Of a DNA stretch of 64,000 bases, positions 1-8,025 are shown piece by piece. The stretch comes from Streptomyces daqingensis (lineage in GTDB: Bacteria > Actinomycetota > Actinomycetes > Streptomycetales > Streptomycetaceae): NCBI RefSeq assembly GCF_014645895.1, contig NZ_BMMP01000010.1:124001-188000 (forward strand), written 5' to 3'. Under the pieces are notes generated by a model. That model saw only the letters and a list, made by a program, of their open reading frames with translations, was not told the origin of the DNA and made no database searches. The position numbers and the translations under genes are program-made. Numbering within the stretch: the stretch's first letter is position 1; each line of letters opens with the position of its first letter.

Positions 1-2909
1 CCCCGCTCGAAGAAGTCGCGGGCGCCGTCCAGTTCCTCCGTCCCGACGCCGTGCCAGATCAGCCGGCGCCGTACCGCGATCTCCGGAGCTGTGCCGGTCT
101 CCTCGTCCAGTACGGCGCGTGACCGTCGCCGGAGCTCCGCGGCAGCCCGGTGGTTGCCGAGGTCCGCTTCTGCGGAGGACAGCTTTCCGAGGACCGCTGA
201 GTAGAGCGGTACGTCGCCGAGACGCCTGGCCAGGTCCTCGGCCTTTCCCAGTGTTCCGACGGCGTCGGCCGGCTGCCCGAGGTCGAGTTGCAGAAGGCCG
301 AGGCGGAGCAGCGTCTTGCCGTGCAGCCGCGGGCTGCCCGTCCTCTCGGCGAGGGCGATCGCCTCCGTGTAGCGGTCGTACGCCTTGCCGTACTCCCCGA
401 GCTGGTGGTGCATGTCGCCGACGCGAGTCATGACGGAGCCCGTAAGCCAGCCGTCGTGCTCGAACTTCTCCAGCAGTCCGGCCACTTGGGCGAAGTGCGC
501 CATGGACTCGGCGATCCGCCCCTCCAGGTTGGCGAACGTCCCCAGCCCGGCCGCGGCTCTGGCCTGCTCGTGCGGGTCGCCTGCCCGGCGGCTGATGTCC
601 AGAGCTTCCGTGAAGCAGGCGCGGGCCTGCTGGTACCGGCCCTGCAGCCCGTACATGATGCCCAGGCTGGTGCGCAGCGCGGAGACCGTACGTCCGCCGG
701 ACGCCTGGCCGGCGACGGGCAGCAGCGACTCCAACGCGATGCGGCACTCGTGGAACCGTCCCTGCCGCGTGAGGTAGTCGACCAGGCCCTCGGCGATCCG
801 GCACGCCTCGTCCAGGTGCCCGACGGCGACCGCCCGGCTGACGACGTCGACGAGTTCACCGCCCGCGGCGTCCAGCCAGGCCGTGGCTTCCTCCCAGTCG
901 GTGAAGGGCCCGGTCTCCTGCGGTCCGGCTGAGAAGGAGGAGCTCCAGTCGCTGGCGCACTCGGCGGCGGTCGCGTACAGCCTGAAGACGCCTTCCTGTC
1001 CTGCCGCGACCTCGCCCGGCGCCGCGGCGGCGAGGCGCCGGGCGAAGACCGCCGCCAGATCGTGCAGCCGGTAGCGGTCGGCCGTCACGCGCTGCGCCAG
1101 GCCCGCGTCGGCCAGGCTCTCCAGGCGGCGTTCGGCGTCGCCCGGTACCAAGCCGAGCAGCGCGGCCAGCGTCAGCCGGTCCAGCCGCACCGTAGGAGAA
1201 AGGCCCAGGGCCCGGAAGGCGCGCCGCTCCGCGTCCGGGAGCTGGTCGTACGAGACGTGGAACGCCGCTTCGACGCTGCGGTCCTCGACCGCGAGCTCGT
1301 CGAGCCGGCGCTCGTCGTCCGCCAGGCGGGCCGCCAGGGCCTCGACCTCCCACAGCGGGCGGTCCTGTATCCGGGCCCCGATGATGCGCAGCGCCAGCGG
1401 GAGCCGGCCGCACAGCACGGCCAGTTCCCGTACGGCCAGACGCTCGCGGTCGGATCCGTCGCCGCCGACGATGCGGGCCAGCAGCCCCGCTGCCTGGTCG
1501 ATACCGAGAGGTGAAAGCGAGACCCTGCGGTCCGCGTCCAGCCCCGTCAGCCGCCTGCGGCTCGTGACCATCACCAGGCTGCCGGCCCCCGCCGGCAGCA
1601 GCGGCCGCACCTGCTCGGCGCTCGCGGCGTCGTCGAGTACGAGGAGCAGCCGGAGGGAGGCGGTCGCCGCCCGCCACGACGCGGCCAGCTCGTCCAGATC
1701 TCCGGAGTCCTCACCCTCGCCGGCACCCACGGCGCGCAGGAGCCGGCGCAGCACCCGCTGCCTGGTCGCCGTCTCGTGGTCCTTCCGGTGCCCGTGCAGC
1801 TCCAGGAACAGGCAGCCGTCGGGGTACCGGTCCCGCAGCGCCCGGGCCGCCCGCACCACGAGGGCGGTCTTCCCCACTCCGGCCATGCCGTCCACCGCGC
1901 GGACGGTGACCCCCTGCCCGTCCGCGGGCGCGGAGAGAAGGGCGACCTCCCGGTCCCGGCCGGTGAAGCTGCCTGCCTCGACGGGCAGTTCGTGGCGTAC
2001 CCGGCGCTGACGGCTGCCGCCCGGCTGCCCGGCGCCGACCGGGCGTTCCGTCGAGCGGCCCGTCGCGACCGGACGTCGCGCCGTCCTTCCACGGGGCGTC
2101 ACGGGGCCGAGCAGGAAGTCGTCGTCGCCCCGGAGGACGGCCTCGTGGACCCGGCGCAACTCGGCCCCGGGGTCCACCCCCTGGTCGTCCAGCAGCCGCC
2201 GGCGCATCGTGGAGTAGACGCCGAGCGCGTCGGCCTGCCGGTTGCCGGCATGGAGGGCACGCATGAGCAGCGCGGCCAGCGCCTCGTTGTACGGGTGGGT
2301 CGTCGTCAGGGAGAACAGTTCGCCGAGGGCCTCGGAGTGCCGTCCCAGCCGGAGCTGGCAGTGGGCCTTCTCCTGCACCAGCGTCAGCCGCCGCTCCGCC
2401 AGCCGCAGCCGCTCCCCTTCCGCGAAGGGCCCGGGGATTCCGGTCAGAGGCTCGCCCCGGAAGAGTCCCAGCGCCTCGGACCACGCGTCCACCGCGGCGT
2501 CCAGATCTCCGGAATCCTTCGCCGAACGGGCCTCGGCGGCGAACTCCTCGCATCGCTGCACGTCCACGGACGCGCTCCGCGGGGCGAACCGGTAGCCGCC
2601 GCGGACGGTTCCGATCACGGAATCCGCCGGGCCTTTCGTACCGGCGTCAAGACGGCGGCGTAATCGGTGGACGTAGACGGGGATCACTTTGTCGCCGGTG
2701 CCCGGGGGTTCCGAACCCCATCCCCCGTCGAGCAATTGCTGCCGGCTGACGGTTCTGCCGGGCCGGAGCAGCAGGGCGGTCAGGAGAGCCTGTTCACGGA
2801 CCGGTCCGAGTTCCAGGCTGACGTCCCCGCGCCACGCCTGGAGCGGCCCGAGCAGGGCGAATCGAATTCGCTGACCGGCATCCGCGGATAACTCGCATGT
2901 AGTCGGCAC
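1..2909 (-). CDS. SARP/AfsR-type transcriptional regulator (3' end beyond window)
   Basis: Large Streptomyces antibiotic regulatory protein; about 969 residues are visible and the C-terminus lies beyond the left edge. Domains in order: winged-helix DNA-binding domain (about 15-95, with RFALLGPL near the start), bacterial transcriptional activator domain (about 100-245), NB-ARC/STAND ATPase with P-loop GMAGVGKT at 341-348, then TPR-like helical repeats from about 700. Members of the family activate secondary-metabolite or developmental genes, with nucleotide binding and TPR sensing in the large AfsR-like forms. The GTG at 2909 is the only standard start between an in-frame TAG (2919-2921) and the conserved N-terminus. 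A -10-like TAGGCT (2916-2921) sits 6 nt before it, suggesting a leaderless mRNA. Codons 7 and 83 are TTA (2889-2891 and 2661-2663), so translation probably needs the bldA leucyl-tRNA. No biosynthetic cluster is visible beside it. Confidence 0.9.
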   Translation of the reverse strand, partial: MPTTCELSADAGQRIRFALLGPLQAWRGDVSLELGPVREQALLTALLLRPGRTVSRQQLLDGGWGSEPPGTGDKVIPVYVHRLRRRLDAGTKGPADSVIGTVRGGYRFAPRSASVDVQRCEEFAAEARSAKDSGDLDAAVDAWSEALGLFRGEPLTGIPGPFAEGERLRLAERRLTLVQEKAHCQLRLGRHSEALGELFSLTTTHPYNEALAALLMRALHAGNRQADALGVYSTMRRRLLDDQGVDPGAELRRVHEAVLRGDDDFLLGPVTPRGRTARRPVATGRSTERPVGAGQPGGSRQRRVRHELPVEAGSFTGRDREVALLSAPADGQGVTVRAVDGMAGVGKTALVVRAARALRDRYPDGCLFLELHGHRKDHETATRQRVLRRLLRAVGAGEGEDSGDLDELAASWRAATASLRLLLVLDDAASAEQVRPLLPAGAGSLVMVTSRRRLTGLDADRRVSLSPLGIDQAAGLLARIVGGDGSDRERLAVRELAVLCGRLPLALRIIGARIQDRPLWEVEALAARLADDERRLDELAVEDRSVEAAFHVSYDQLPDAERRAFRALGLSPTVRLDRLTLAALLGLVPGDAERRLESLADAGLAQRVTADRYRLHDLAAVFARRLAAAAPGEVAAGQEGVFRLYATAAECASDWSSSFSAGPQETGPFTDWEEATAWLDAAGGELVDVVSRAVAVGHLDEACRIAEGLVDYLTRQGRFHECRIALESLLPVAGQASGGRTVSALRTSLGIMYGLQGRYQQARACFTEALDISRRAGDPHEQARAAAGLGTFANLEGRIAESMAHFAQVAGLLEKFEHDGWLTGSVMTRVGDMHHQLGEYGKAYDRYTEAIALAERTGSPRLHGKTLLRLGLLQLDLGQPADAVGTLGKAEDLARRLGDVPLYSAVLGKLSSAEADLGNHRAAAELRRRSRAVLDEETGTAPEIAVRRRLIWHGVGTEELDGARDFFER

Positions 2910-3130
2910 CCGGAGAGCCTATGAAATCCCCGGCGTGACTCTGTGGCCATCACAAGACCTGCGCCCGTCGCGTACGGAGGCGCCACAACGTCCGGCATGC
3001 CGGAAACGAATTCGCGTCAACGTGGCCGGTTCCAGGGACGTTTCACAATCCGTCCGCTGAAATCGAGCGTGCGCGAGTGTGATTCGCGCCGACGGGGATT
3101 CGCATTCCCGTTATTCGCCGCCGGGGCGGG
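2910..3130. other. intergenic stretch upstream of the SARP gene
   Basis: About 220 bp between the SARP start and the terminator of the hydrolase gene. It is less GC-rich than the flanking genes. Apart from the -10-like TAGGCT at 2916-2921, I see no convincing -35 element, repeat or RNA structure. It presumably carries the SARP promoter. Confidence 0.4.
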
Positions 3131-3164
3131 AGTGCTCCGGGAGCAGGGCCGCTCCCGGAGCACT
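3131..3164 (-). terminator. intrinsic-type hairpin after the tripeptidyl aminopeptidase-like gene
   Basis: A perfect 14-bp inverted repeat (AGTGCTCCGGGAGC and its complement) with a 6-nt loop starts 8 bp past the stop codon of the leftward hydrolase gene. There is no U-tract, as is usual for Streptomyces terminators. Confidence 0.7.
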
Positions 3165-3171
3165 CACGCAC

Positions 3172-4818
3172 TCACCTCCGGAAGCCGACCAGCTCGTGCA
3201 GTGCCGCGCCGCTGCGGTCAGCCGGGCGTCCGCTGTCCGGACCGTACGGGGTCGGCACGGCCGACTCGGCGGCCTCCGGGCTCACCGGCTCCGGGTCGGG
3301 AAGGGCGGCACAGACCGCGTCCGCGTCCCCGCTGCCCTTGCCGCGCGGAACCTCGCCCGTCGAGAGGTACTTCGACAGGTGACCGTCCAGGCATTCGCTG
3401 CCGCCGAGCGTGATGCCGTGGTTGCCGCCGCCCTCCTCGACGACGAGGCTGGAGCCGCGCAGCTTGCGGTGCATGGAGACGGCGCCGCCGTACGGCGTGG
3501 CCGCGTCCTCGGTGGCCTGGAAGAGCAGCACCGGCGGCAGCTTCTTGTTCGAAACCCCGGGCGCCTTCAGCGAATCGGTCGGCCAGAACGCGCAAGGCGC
3601 GTTGTACCAGGCGTTGTTCCAGGTCATGAAGGGCGACTTGGCGTGGGCCTCGGCCATGTCGCGGCGCCAGGTGCCCCAGTCGCGCGGCCAGGAGGTGTCG
3701 CGGCACTGCACCGCGGTGTAGACCGAGTATCCGTTGTCTCCGCCGGCGTCGATGGCGGCGAAGGCGTCGTACGCCTCGGTCAGCGGCTCCGCGTCGTCCT
3801 TCTTCACGAACGCGGCGAAGGCCGAGGCGAGGTCCGGCCAGTAGCCGTTGTAGTACCCGCCGGGCAGGAAGGTGTCCTCCAGTTCGGCGGGGCCGACCTT
3901 GCCGCCCGCGGGCTTCTCGCGCACCGCCTCGCGCATCTTGTACCAGGCCTTCTCCACGGCGGCCGGATCGGTGCCGAGGCCGTACGTCGCGTCGTGTTCG
4001 GCTACCCACGCGGCGAACGCCTTGTGCCGGGCGTCGAAGGCGTGGTCCTGGGCGATGTTGTTGTCGTACCAGACCCCGTCGGGGTCGACGACGCTGTCCA
4101 GCACCGCGCGGCGCACCCGCTCGGGGTGCAGCTTCGCGTACACCGCCCCGAGGTAGGTGCCGTACGAGTAGCCGAAGTAGTTGATCTTCTTGCTGCCGAG
4201 GGCGCGCCGGATCGATTCCATGTCCTCGGCGGCGCTCACCGTGTCGATGTGGCGCAGCAGCTTGCCGTACTTCTTGCCGCAGGCGTCGGCGAAGCCCTCG
4301 GCCCGCTTGACGTTCGCCCGCTCGTCCTTCGCACTGCGCGGCACGCTGTCGGGGCGCACGGGGTCGAAGTACCCCGGTTCGCAGTCCAGGGCGGGTTCGC
4401 TCTTGCCGACGCCGCGCGGGTCGAACCCGATGACGTCGTACTGCGCGGCCACCTTCTCCGGCAGCGAACCGGCGACGAAGCCGGCGAGGCTCAGTCCGCT
4501 GCCGCCCGGCCCGCCGGGGTTGACCAGCAGCGGGCCCTGCGACTTCGCCGCTGTGTGCTCGACGCGCGACAGCGCGAGGGAGATCTTCTTGCCGCCCGGC
4601 TTCGAGTGGTCGAGCGGTACGCGGAGCGTGGCGCACTGCAACTCCGGATAGTTCTCCGTGGCGCAGTCCTTCCACTTGAGCGCGGCGCCCACGGCACCGG
4701 CGGCGCCTGCGCCGTCCTGCTGCCCGGCCCCGGCGTTCGCCGTCACCGGGATCGCCGTGAGCACACCGGCGAGCACCACTGCGGCTGCGCCGTGCACGGC
4801 TATGACCCGTCTTCTCAT
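3172..4818 (-). CDS. secreted alpha/beta hydrolase, tripeptidyl aminopeptidase (Tap/Slp, S33) family
   Basis: Predicted secreted serine peptidase of about 548 residues that removes N-terminal tripeptides or similar short peptides. The N-terminus is a Sec signal peptide (MRRR, a hydrophobic stretch, then an Ala-rich cleavage area near residue 30). The nucleophile elbow GYSYGTYLG has its serine at about residue 218. NPGGPGGSG upstream looks like the oxyanion loop typical of Streptomyces Tap/SlpD/SlpE proteins, and a C-terminal TAP-like region carries GGGNHGITLG with the likely catalytic His. I chose the ATG at 4818 because GGGAG lies about 5 nt before it; an in-frame ATG at 4830 lacks a ribosome site. 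It is monocistronic, with a strong hairpin behind it. Substrate is inferred from family only. Confidence 0.88.
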   Translation of the reverse strand: MRRRVIAVHGAAAVVLAGVLTAIPVTANAGAGQQDGAGAAGAVGAALKWKDCATENYPELQCATLRVPLDHSKPGGKKISLALSRVEHTAAKSQGPLLVNPGGPGGSGLSLAGFVAGSLPEKVAAQYDVIGFDPRGVGKSEPALDCEPGYFDPVRPDSVPRSAKDERANVKRAEGFADACGKKYGKLLRHIDTVSAAEDMESIRRALGSKKINYFGYSYGTYLGAVYAKLHPERVRRAVLDSVVDPDGVWYDNNIAQDHAFDARHKAFAAWVAEHDATYGLGTDPAAVEKAWYKMREAVREKPAGGKVGPAELEDTFLPGGYYNGYWPDLASAFAAFVKKDDAEPLTEAYDAFAAIDAGGDNGYSVYTAVQCRDTSWPRDWGTWRRDMAEAHAKSPFMTWNNAWYNAPCAFWPTDSLKAPGVSNKKLPPVLLFQATEDAATPYGGAVSMHRKLRGSSLVVEEGGGNHGITLGGSECLDGHLSKYLSTGEVPRGKGSGDADAVCAALPDPEPVSPEAAESAVPTPYGPDSGRPADRSGAALHELVGFRR

Positions 4819-5033
4819 CGGAGCTCCCATGTGGAGTCAAGGCCGCACCCGTCGCGGCCATACGGCATCGTGCAGCACACAGGCCCCACTCGGGACGGTT
4901 CTTCGCCGATTCGTATCGGAAGGAATCAGCCGGACGTAACACCCGGATAGTCACGGGAGGACCGTGAACAGGATCAACATGCTTATTACGTAAGTCAGTT
5001 GATGCGGGTGTTCGCACCGGGCCCCGGATGCCG
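4819..5033. other. intergenic region upstream of the secreted peptidase
   Basis: About 215 bp between two leftward genes. It contains an unusually AT-rich patch with the 8-bp palindrome TTACGTAA (4986-4993), a candidate regulator site about 170 bp before the peptidase start. No clear -10/-35 pair could be assigned. Confidence 0.3.
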
Positions 5034-5867
5034 TCACGGAACGGCGGGTCCACCGCGCGGAGTGTCCCGGGACGTGCTCCGCGCCGCGTCCGACACCGCC
5101 GCGCGCGCCGCGGCGACGGTCTCCTCCAGCCTTCCGCTGTGGGCGCCGCGCCAGTAGAGGCGCCCGCAGTCACGGCAGCGCACGAACGTCCGGTACGTAC
5201 GCCGCGTCCCCGGTGGAAGCTGCCCGGCGATCTCCCCCTTCGGGACGGGCGTGAGCGGCCCGTTGCACGCCATGCAGCGCGTCCACGGGGCGAGCGGTGG
5301 CGCGAACCTGTCCAGGACGTCGAGGAGCTGGGCGTCCGGCCGCGCGCCCCGCACGTACGCGCCCAGCCACAGAGCTCTCCGCTGCAGCAGCCCGCGGTCC
5401 TGGGTGAGCAGCAACCGGTGCTCGGCACCCGCCTGTTCCACGAGCGCCTGGTCGGACATGTCGTTGCGGTACGCGGCGTCCAGCCCGAGCAACCGCAGTC
5501 GCCGGGCCAGCGCGCCCAGATGGACGTCGAGCACGAAGGACGGCGGGGCGCCGTGCGGAACGGACTGCGGGTCCTGCGGGCGGCGTACGGGCGAGACGCT
5601 CACTGCCTCCTCGCCACGCGGACGATGCGACGGCCGGACGGTCCGGCCCCCTGCGGTCAGCTCGCCCACCTCCGTGAGCGGGACGCCGAGGGACTGCACG
5701 ACGTGGCCGAGCGTGAACGTGTCGTCATGCGGCACCAGGACCTCGTCCTCGCGGCGGTGCCGTACGGCCAGGAGGAAACGCAGCTCCGGGGCGAACCGCA
5801 ACCGGAGCCCCGGACGGGACGGCACAGGGGCGTCCGCGCGCGGCGGCCGGCCCCCGGGCCGTGTCAC
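5034..5867 (-). CDS. Mut7-C RNase domain protein with N-terminal ubiquitin-like domain
   Basis: A 277-residue protein. The first roughly 100 residues resemble the ubiquitin-like fold that accompanies Mut7-C domains in bacteria. From about residue 108, FVLDVHLGALARRLR begins the PIN-like Mut7-C fold, with acidic residues again at AYRND and LLTQDRG, as expected for a metal-dependent nuclease. The C-terminal third is a zinc ribbon: CMAC near residue 197 and CRDCGRLYW near 231. Function is probably RNA cleavage or processing; the bacterial members are largely uncharacterised. The GTG start at 5867 overlaps the stop of the upstream acylphosphatase in a GTGA tetranucleotide, so the two are probably translated together. 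Confidence 0.85.
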   Translation of the reverse strand: MTRPGGRPPRADAPVPSRPGLRLRFAPELRFLLAVRHRREDEVLVPHDDTFTLGHVVQSLGVPLTEVGELTAGGRTVRPSHRPRGEEAVSVSPVRRPQDPQSVPHGAPPSFVLDVHLGALARRLRLLGLDAAYRNDMSDQALVEQAGAEHRLLLTQDRGLLQRRALWLGAYVRGARPDAQLLDVLDRFAPPLAPWTRCMACNGPLTPVPKGEIAGQLPPGTRRTYRTFVRCRDCGRLYWRGAHSGRLEETVAAARAAVSDAARSTSRDTPRGGPAVP

Positions 5868-6202
5868 GGCCCCGCTTGCGGCGGGGGCGAGCCGGGCGGA
5901 GCGTGATCGTGCCGCACGGCGTCGGGGGGCGGAGTGGGGCGGACCTCGAATCCGGAGAGGCCCTCGGGTTCCTCGTCGTGTACCAGCACCTGGTCCACCC
6001 GCGCGGCGGGCGGCCCGTCGTGCGCCCAGTCGACGAGCTTCCCGACCGCGTCCGCCGCGCCTTCGAACGCCGCCTCCACGGTGCCGTCCGGGAGGTTGCG
6101 GACCCAGCCGCCGACGCCCTGGGAAGCCGCCTCGCGGCGGCACGTGTCGCGGAAGAAGACGCCCTGTACCGCGCCGGAGACGATCACGCGCTTGCGGTTC
6201 AT
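5864..6202 (-). CDS. acylphosphatase
   Basis: Small cytosolic enzyme (112 residues) that hydrolyses acyl phosphates such as acetyl phosphate or 1,3-bisphosphoglycerate. The signature appears as VSGAVQGVFFRD near residues 8-19, including the active-site Arg in FFRD, followed by GVGGWVRNLPDGTVE with the catalytic Asn. The core is 85-90 residues; the roughly 20-residue Pro/Asp/His-rich tail is an extension. Start ATG 6202 is supported by GGAGGTG about 7 nt upstream. Its TGA overlaps the GTG of the Mut7-C gene. Confidence 0.92.
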   Translation of the reverse strand: MNRKRVIVSGAVQGVFFRDTCRREAASQGVGGWVRNLPDGTVEAAFEGAADAVGKLVDWAHDGPPAARVDQVLVHDEEPEGLSGFEVRPTPPPDAVRHDHAPPGSPPPQAGP

Positions 6203-6364
6203 GGGCCGGGCACCTCCGGTGGTCAGCCAGCCGACGCCGTGGATCACTCCGCTCCAGGATAGGGAAACCGGGGGCGGCGTGCCGCCGGGGAGGCTCCGCG
6301 CACGGTGCGGCCCGGGTACGGCGGCAGGCGCCCGGACCGCAGCCGCGGACGCGACGATGGACGT

Positions 6365-7022
6365 GTGCGACTCGAACCGATCACCTGGGAGCGGCTGACC
6401 GCGGAACTCGCCGACCGCATCGCGGACCTTCCGGCACGGGCCCTGTCCGAGGGGGAGGAGCGGCCGTGGCTCCGCGTCGGCGTCGACGGAGCGCCGCCCG
6501 CACGTCCGGGTGTGCTGGCCGGGCGGCTCGCCGAGGCGCTGCGTGTACGCGGCAGGCCCGTTCACGTCGTCTCGGCGGACGGCTTCCTGCGAGCCGCCTC
6601 GCTGCGCTACGAGTTCGGCAAACGGGACCCCGACGCGTACTACGACCTCTGGTACGACACCGGAGCGCTGTGGCGGGAGGTCTTCGATCCGCTGGAGCCG
6701 GGCGGCGACGGCCTCGTCCTGCCCGATCTGCGCACCTCTGCCGCCGACCGGCCCACCCGCAGCGCGCGGGTACCCCTCCCGCCGGGCGGAGTGATGCTCC
6801 TGCACGGGCCGTTCCCTGCTCGGCCGGTGGTTCCCCTTCGACCTGTCCGTGCACCTCGGGCTGTCCGCCGGGGCACTGGAGAGGCAGTCGGAGCCGGACG
6901 AGCGGTGGAGGCTCCCCGCCTTCGCCCGGTACGAGCAGGAGGCGGACCCGCGGGAGGCCGCCGACGTCTTCGTACGCGCCGACGATCTGCGGCGGCCCGC
7001 GTGGAACGGCCGCGACGGCTGA
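6365..7022 (+). pseudogene. uridine kinase-like P-loop protein, frameshifted
   Basis: Resembles the Streptomyces uridine-kinase-like family. The first part (from GTG 6365) reads LEPITWERL, then VGVDGAPPARPG where a Walker A loop would be, then VVSADGFLRAASLRYEFGKRDPD. After GGVMLLHGPF the frame is lost at a CCC run (6814-6816). Removing one C restores a continuation beginning LLGRWFPFDLSVHLGLSAG and running through ARYEQEADPREAADVFVRADD to a stop at 7022, which would give a normal protein of about 218 residues. The 658-nt span is 3n+1, fitting one inserted base. The loop lacks Gly-Lys-Ser/Thr even in the intact part, so kinase activity is doubtful. Either a real recent frameshift or a homopolymer sequencing error. 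Confidence 0.75.
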
Positions 7023-7076
7023 CGCTGGCGGGCCTGGACGGACGGACGTGGGGGCGGCGGTGCGGACGGGGCGGGG

Positions 7077-7805
7077 TCAGCGCTCGGGGAGCCGCGACCA
7101 GAAGTGCTCGAGGACGTCTTCGAGGTACTGGCGTACGACGTCCGCTGCCGCGGTGCTGGTGTTCCGCCCGAGGGTGGCGGCCATCAGCGTCTGGTACTCG
7201 TTCTGCATGTCCCGCAGGGGGCCCTGCAGTTCACGCTTGTCGATCCCGGTCAGCTTGGAGATGGAGCGCACGTGGGCCTGCCAGCGGGTCGAGACCGCCT
7301 CGGTGAGCAGGCGGGTCAGCTCCTCCTCGTGTCCGGTGATGGCGACGAAGTCGCGCACGGGAAGTTCGAGGACGCTGCTGAGGTTGGCCGACTGGCGCTT
7401 GTCGCCCTCCCATCGCCCCGTCTCCTCCATGTGCCGGTAGGCGTTGAGGTCGATGCCGACCAGGCGGGCGACGTCCTCGGCGGACCTCCCGCGTGCCAGG
7501 CGGTGTTCGAGGAGGGTGCGGGGCGGGCCCATCAGCTCGCCGGGCGCGCACCACAACGCCCCGGCCAGCGCGGTCAGTTCGTTGGCGGTGGGCAGTGCGG
7601 CGCCGCGTTCCCATGCGGTGATGTGGTCAGGGGTGATGTGCGTCATGCCGTACGAGGCCCGCATGCCGTAGGCGACGTGTCCGGGGGCCATCCCGAGCTT
7701 CTCGCGCAGAATACGGGCGGCGCGCGCGTTGAAGGGGAGCGGTCTATGCACGGGCAGAGAGTAAGGAGTTACGTGGAGCAACTCCATGCCCGCTGTCGTC
7801 TGCAT
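7077..7805 (-). CDS. XRE-family helix-turn-helix transcriptional regulator
   Basis: A 242-residue predicted cytoplasmic DNA-binding protein. An N-terminal XRE-like HTH (about 28-85) includes HITPDHITAWERGAALPTAN; a second HTH-like segment LARGRSAEDVARLVGID follows at about 103-120. The C-terminal half is helical and charged and may be a sensor or dimerisation region. It is divergent from the purine permease gene with about 220 bp between, so it could control that transporter or itself; ligand unknown. ATG 7805 is the longest start, and ATG 7787 (MELLHVTP) is an alternative; neither has a clear Shine-Dalgarno site. Confidence 0.8.
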   Translation of the reverse strand: MQTTAGMELLHVTPYSLPVHRPLPFNARAARILREKLGMAPGHVAYGMRASYGMTHITPDHITAWERGAALPTANELTALAGALWCAPGELMGPPRTLLEHRLARGRSAEDVARLVGIDLNAYRHMEETGRWEGDKRQSANLSSVLELPVRDFVAITGHEEELTRLLTEAVSTRWQAHVRSISKLTGIDKRELQGPLRDMQNEYQTLMAATLGRNTSTAAADVVRQYLEDVLEHFWSRLPER

Positions 7806-7815
7806 CCCGGTTTAG

Positions 7816-7829
7816 CTCGATAGGTCGAG
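7816..7829. promoter_or_regulatory. inverted repeat CTCGA-N4-TCGAG upstream of the XRE gene
   Basis: A perfect 5-bp inverted repeat separated by TAGG, 10 bp before the XRE start codon. Its position fits an autoregulatory operator or a 5' mRNA hairpin. Not experimentally known. Confidence 0.35.
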
Positions 7830-7893
7830 GCTGATTCTGTAGGAAGCCACAGGAGTAGCGAGAGGTCCCCAACCACGGGATGCGGCCAACTAA

Positions 7894-7921
7894 TTGTTTA
7901 AACCGCACTGCCGCGTATGAT
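7894..7921 (+). promoter_or_regulatory. candidate housekeeping-type promoter for the purine permease gene
   Basis: TTGTTT (7894-7899), a 16-nt spacer and TATGAT (7916-7921) form a good sigma-70-like pair in otherwise very GC-rich DNA, about 105 nt before the permease ATG. The palindrome GTTTAAAC (7896-7903) overlaps the -35 side and could be an operator. Confidence 0.45.
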
Positions 7922-8025
7922 CCGCCTCGCACGGTGCCGCATGCGTGTTCGCACCACTACACGTCGCACGCTCCCGACGGCACTGCCGCTTTCCCCACTT
8001 ACCTGTAGGTCCAGGAGACGCAGTC

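Noticed and set aside
3079..4950. 623-codon plus-strand frame opposite the secreted peptidase
   Set aside because: Antisense to a gene with signal peptide and catalytic motifs; no homology-like features.
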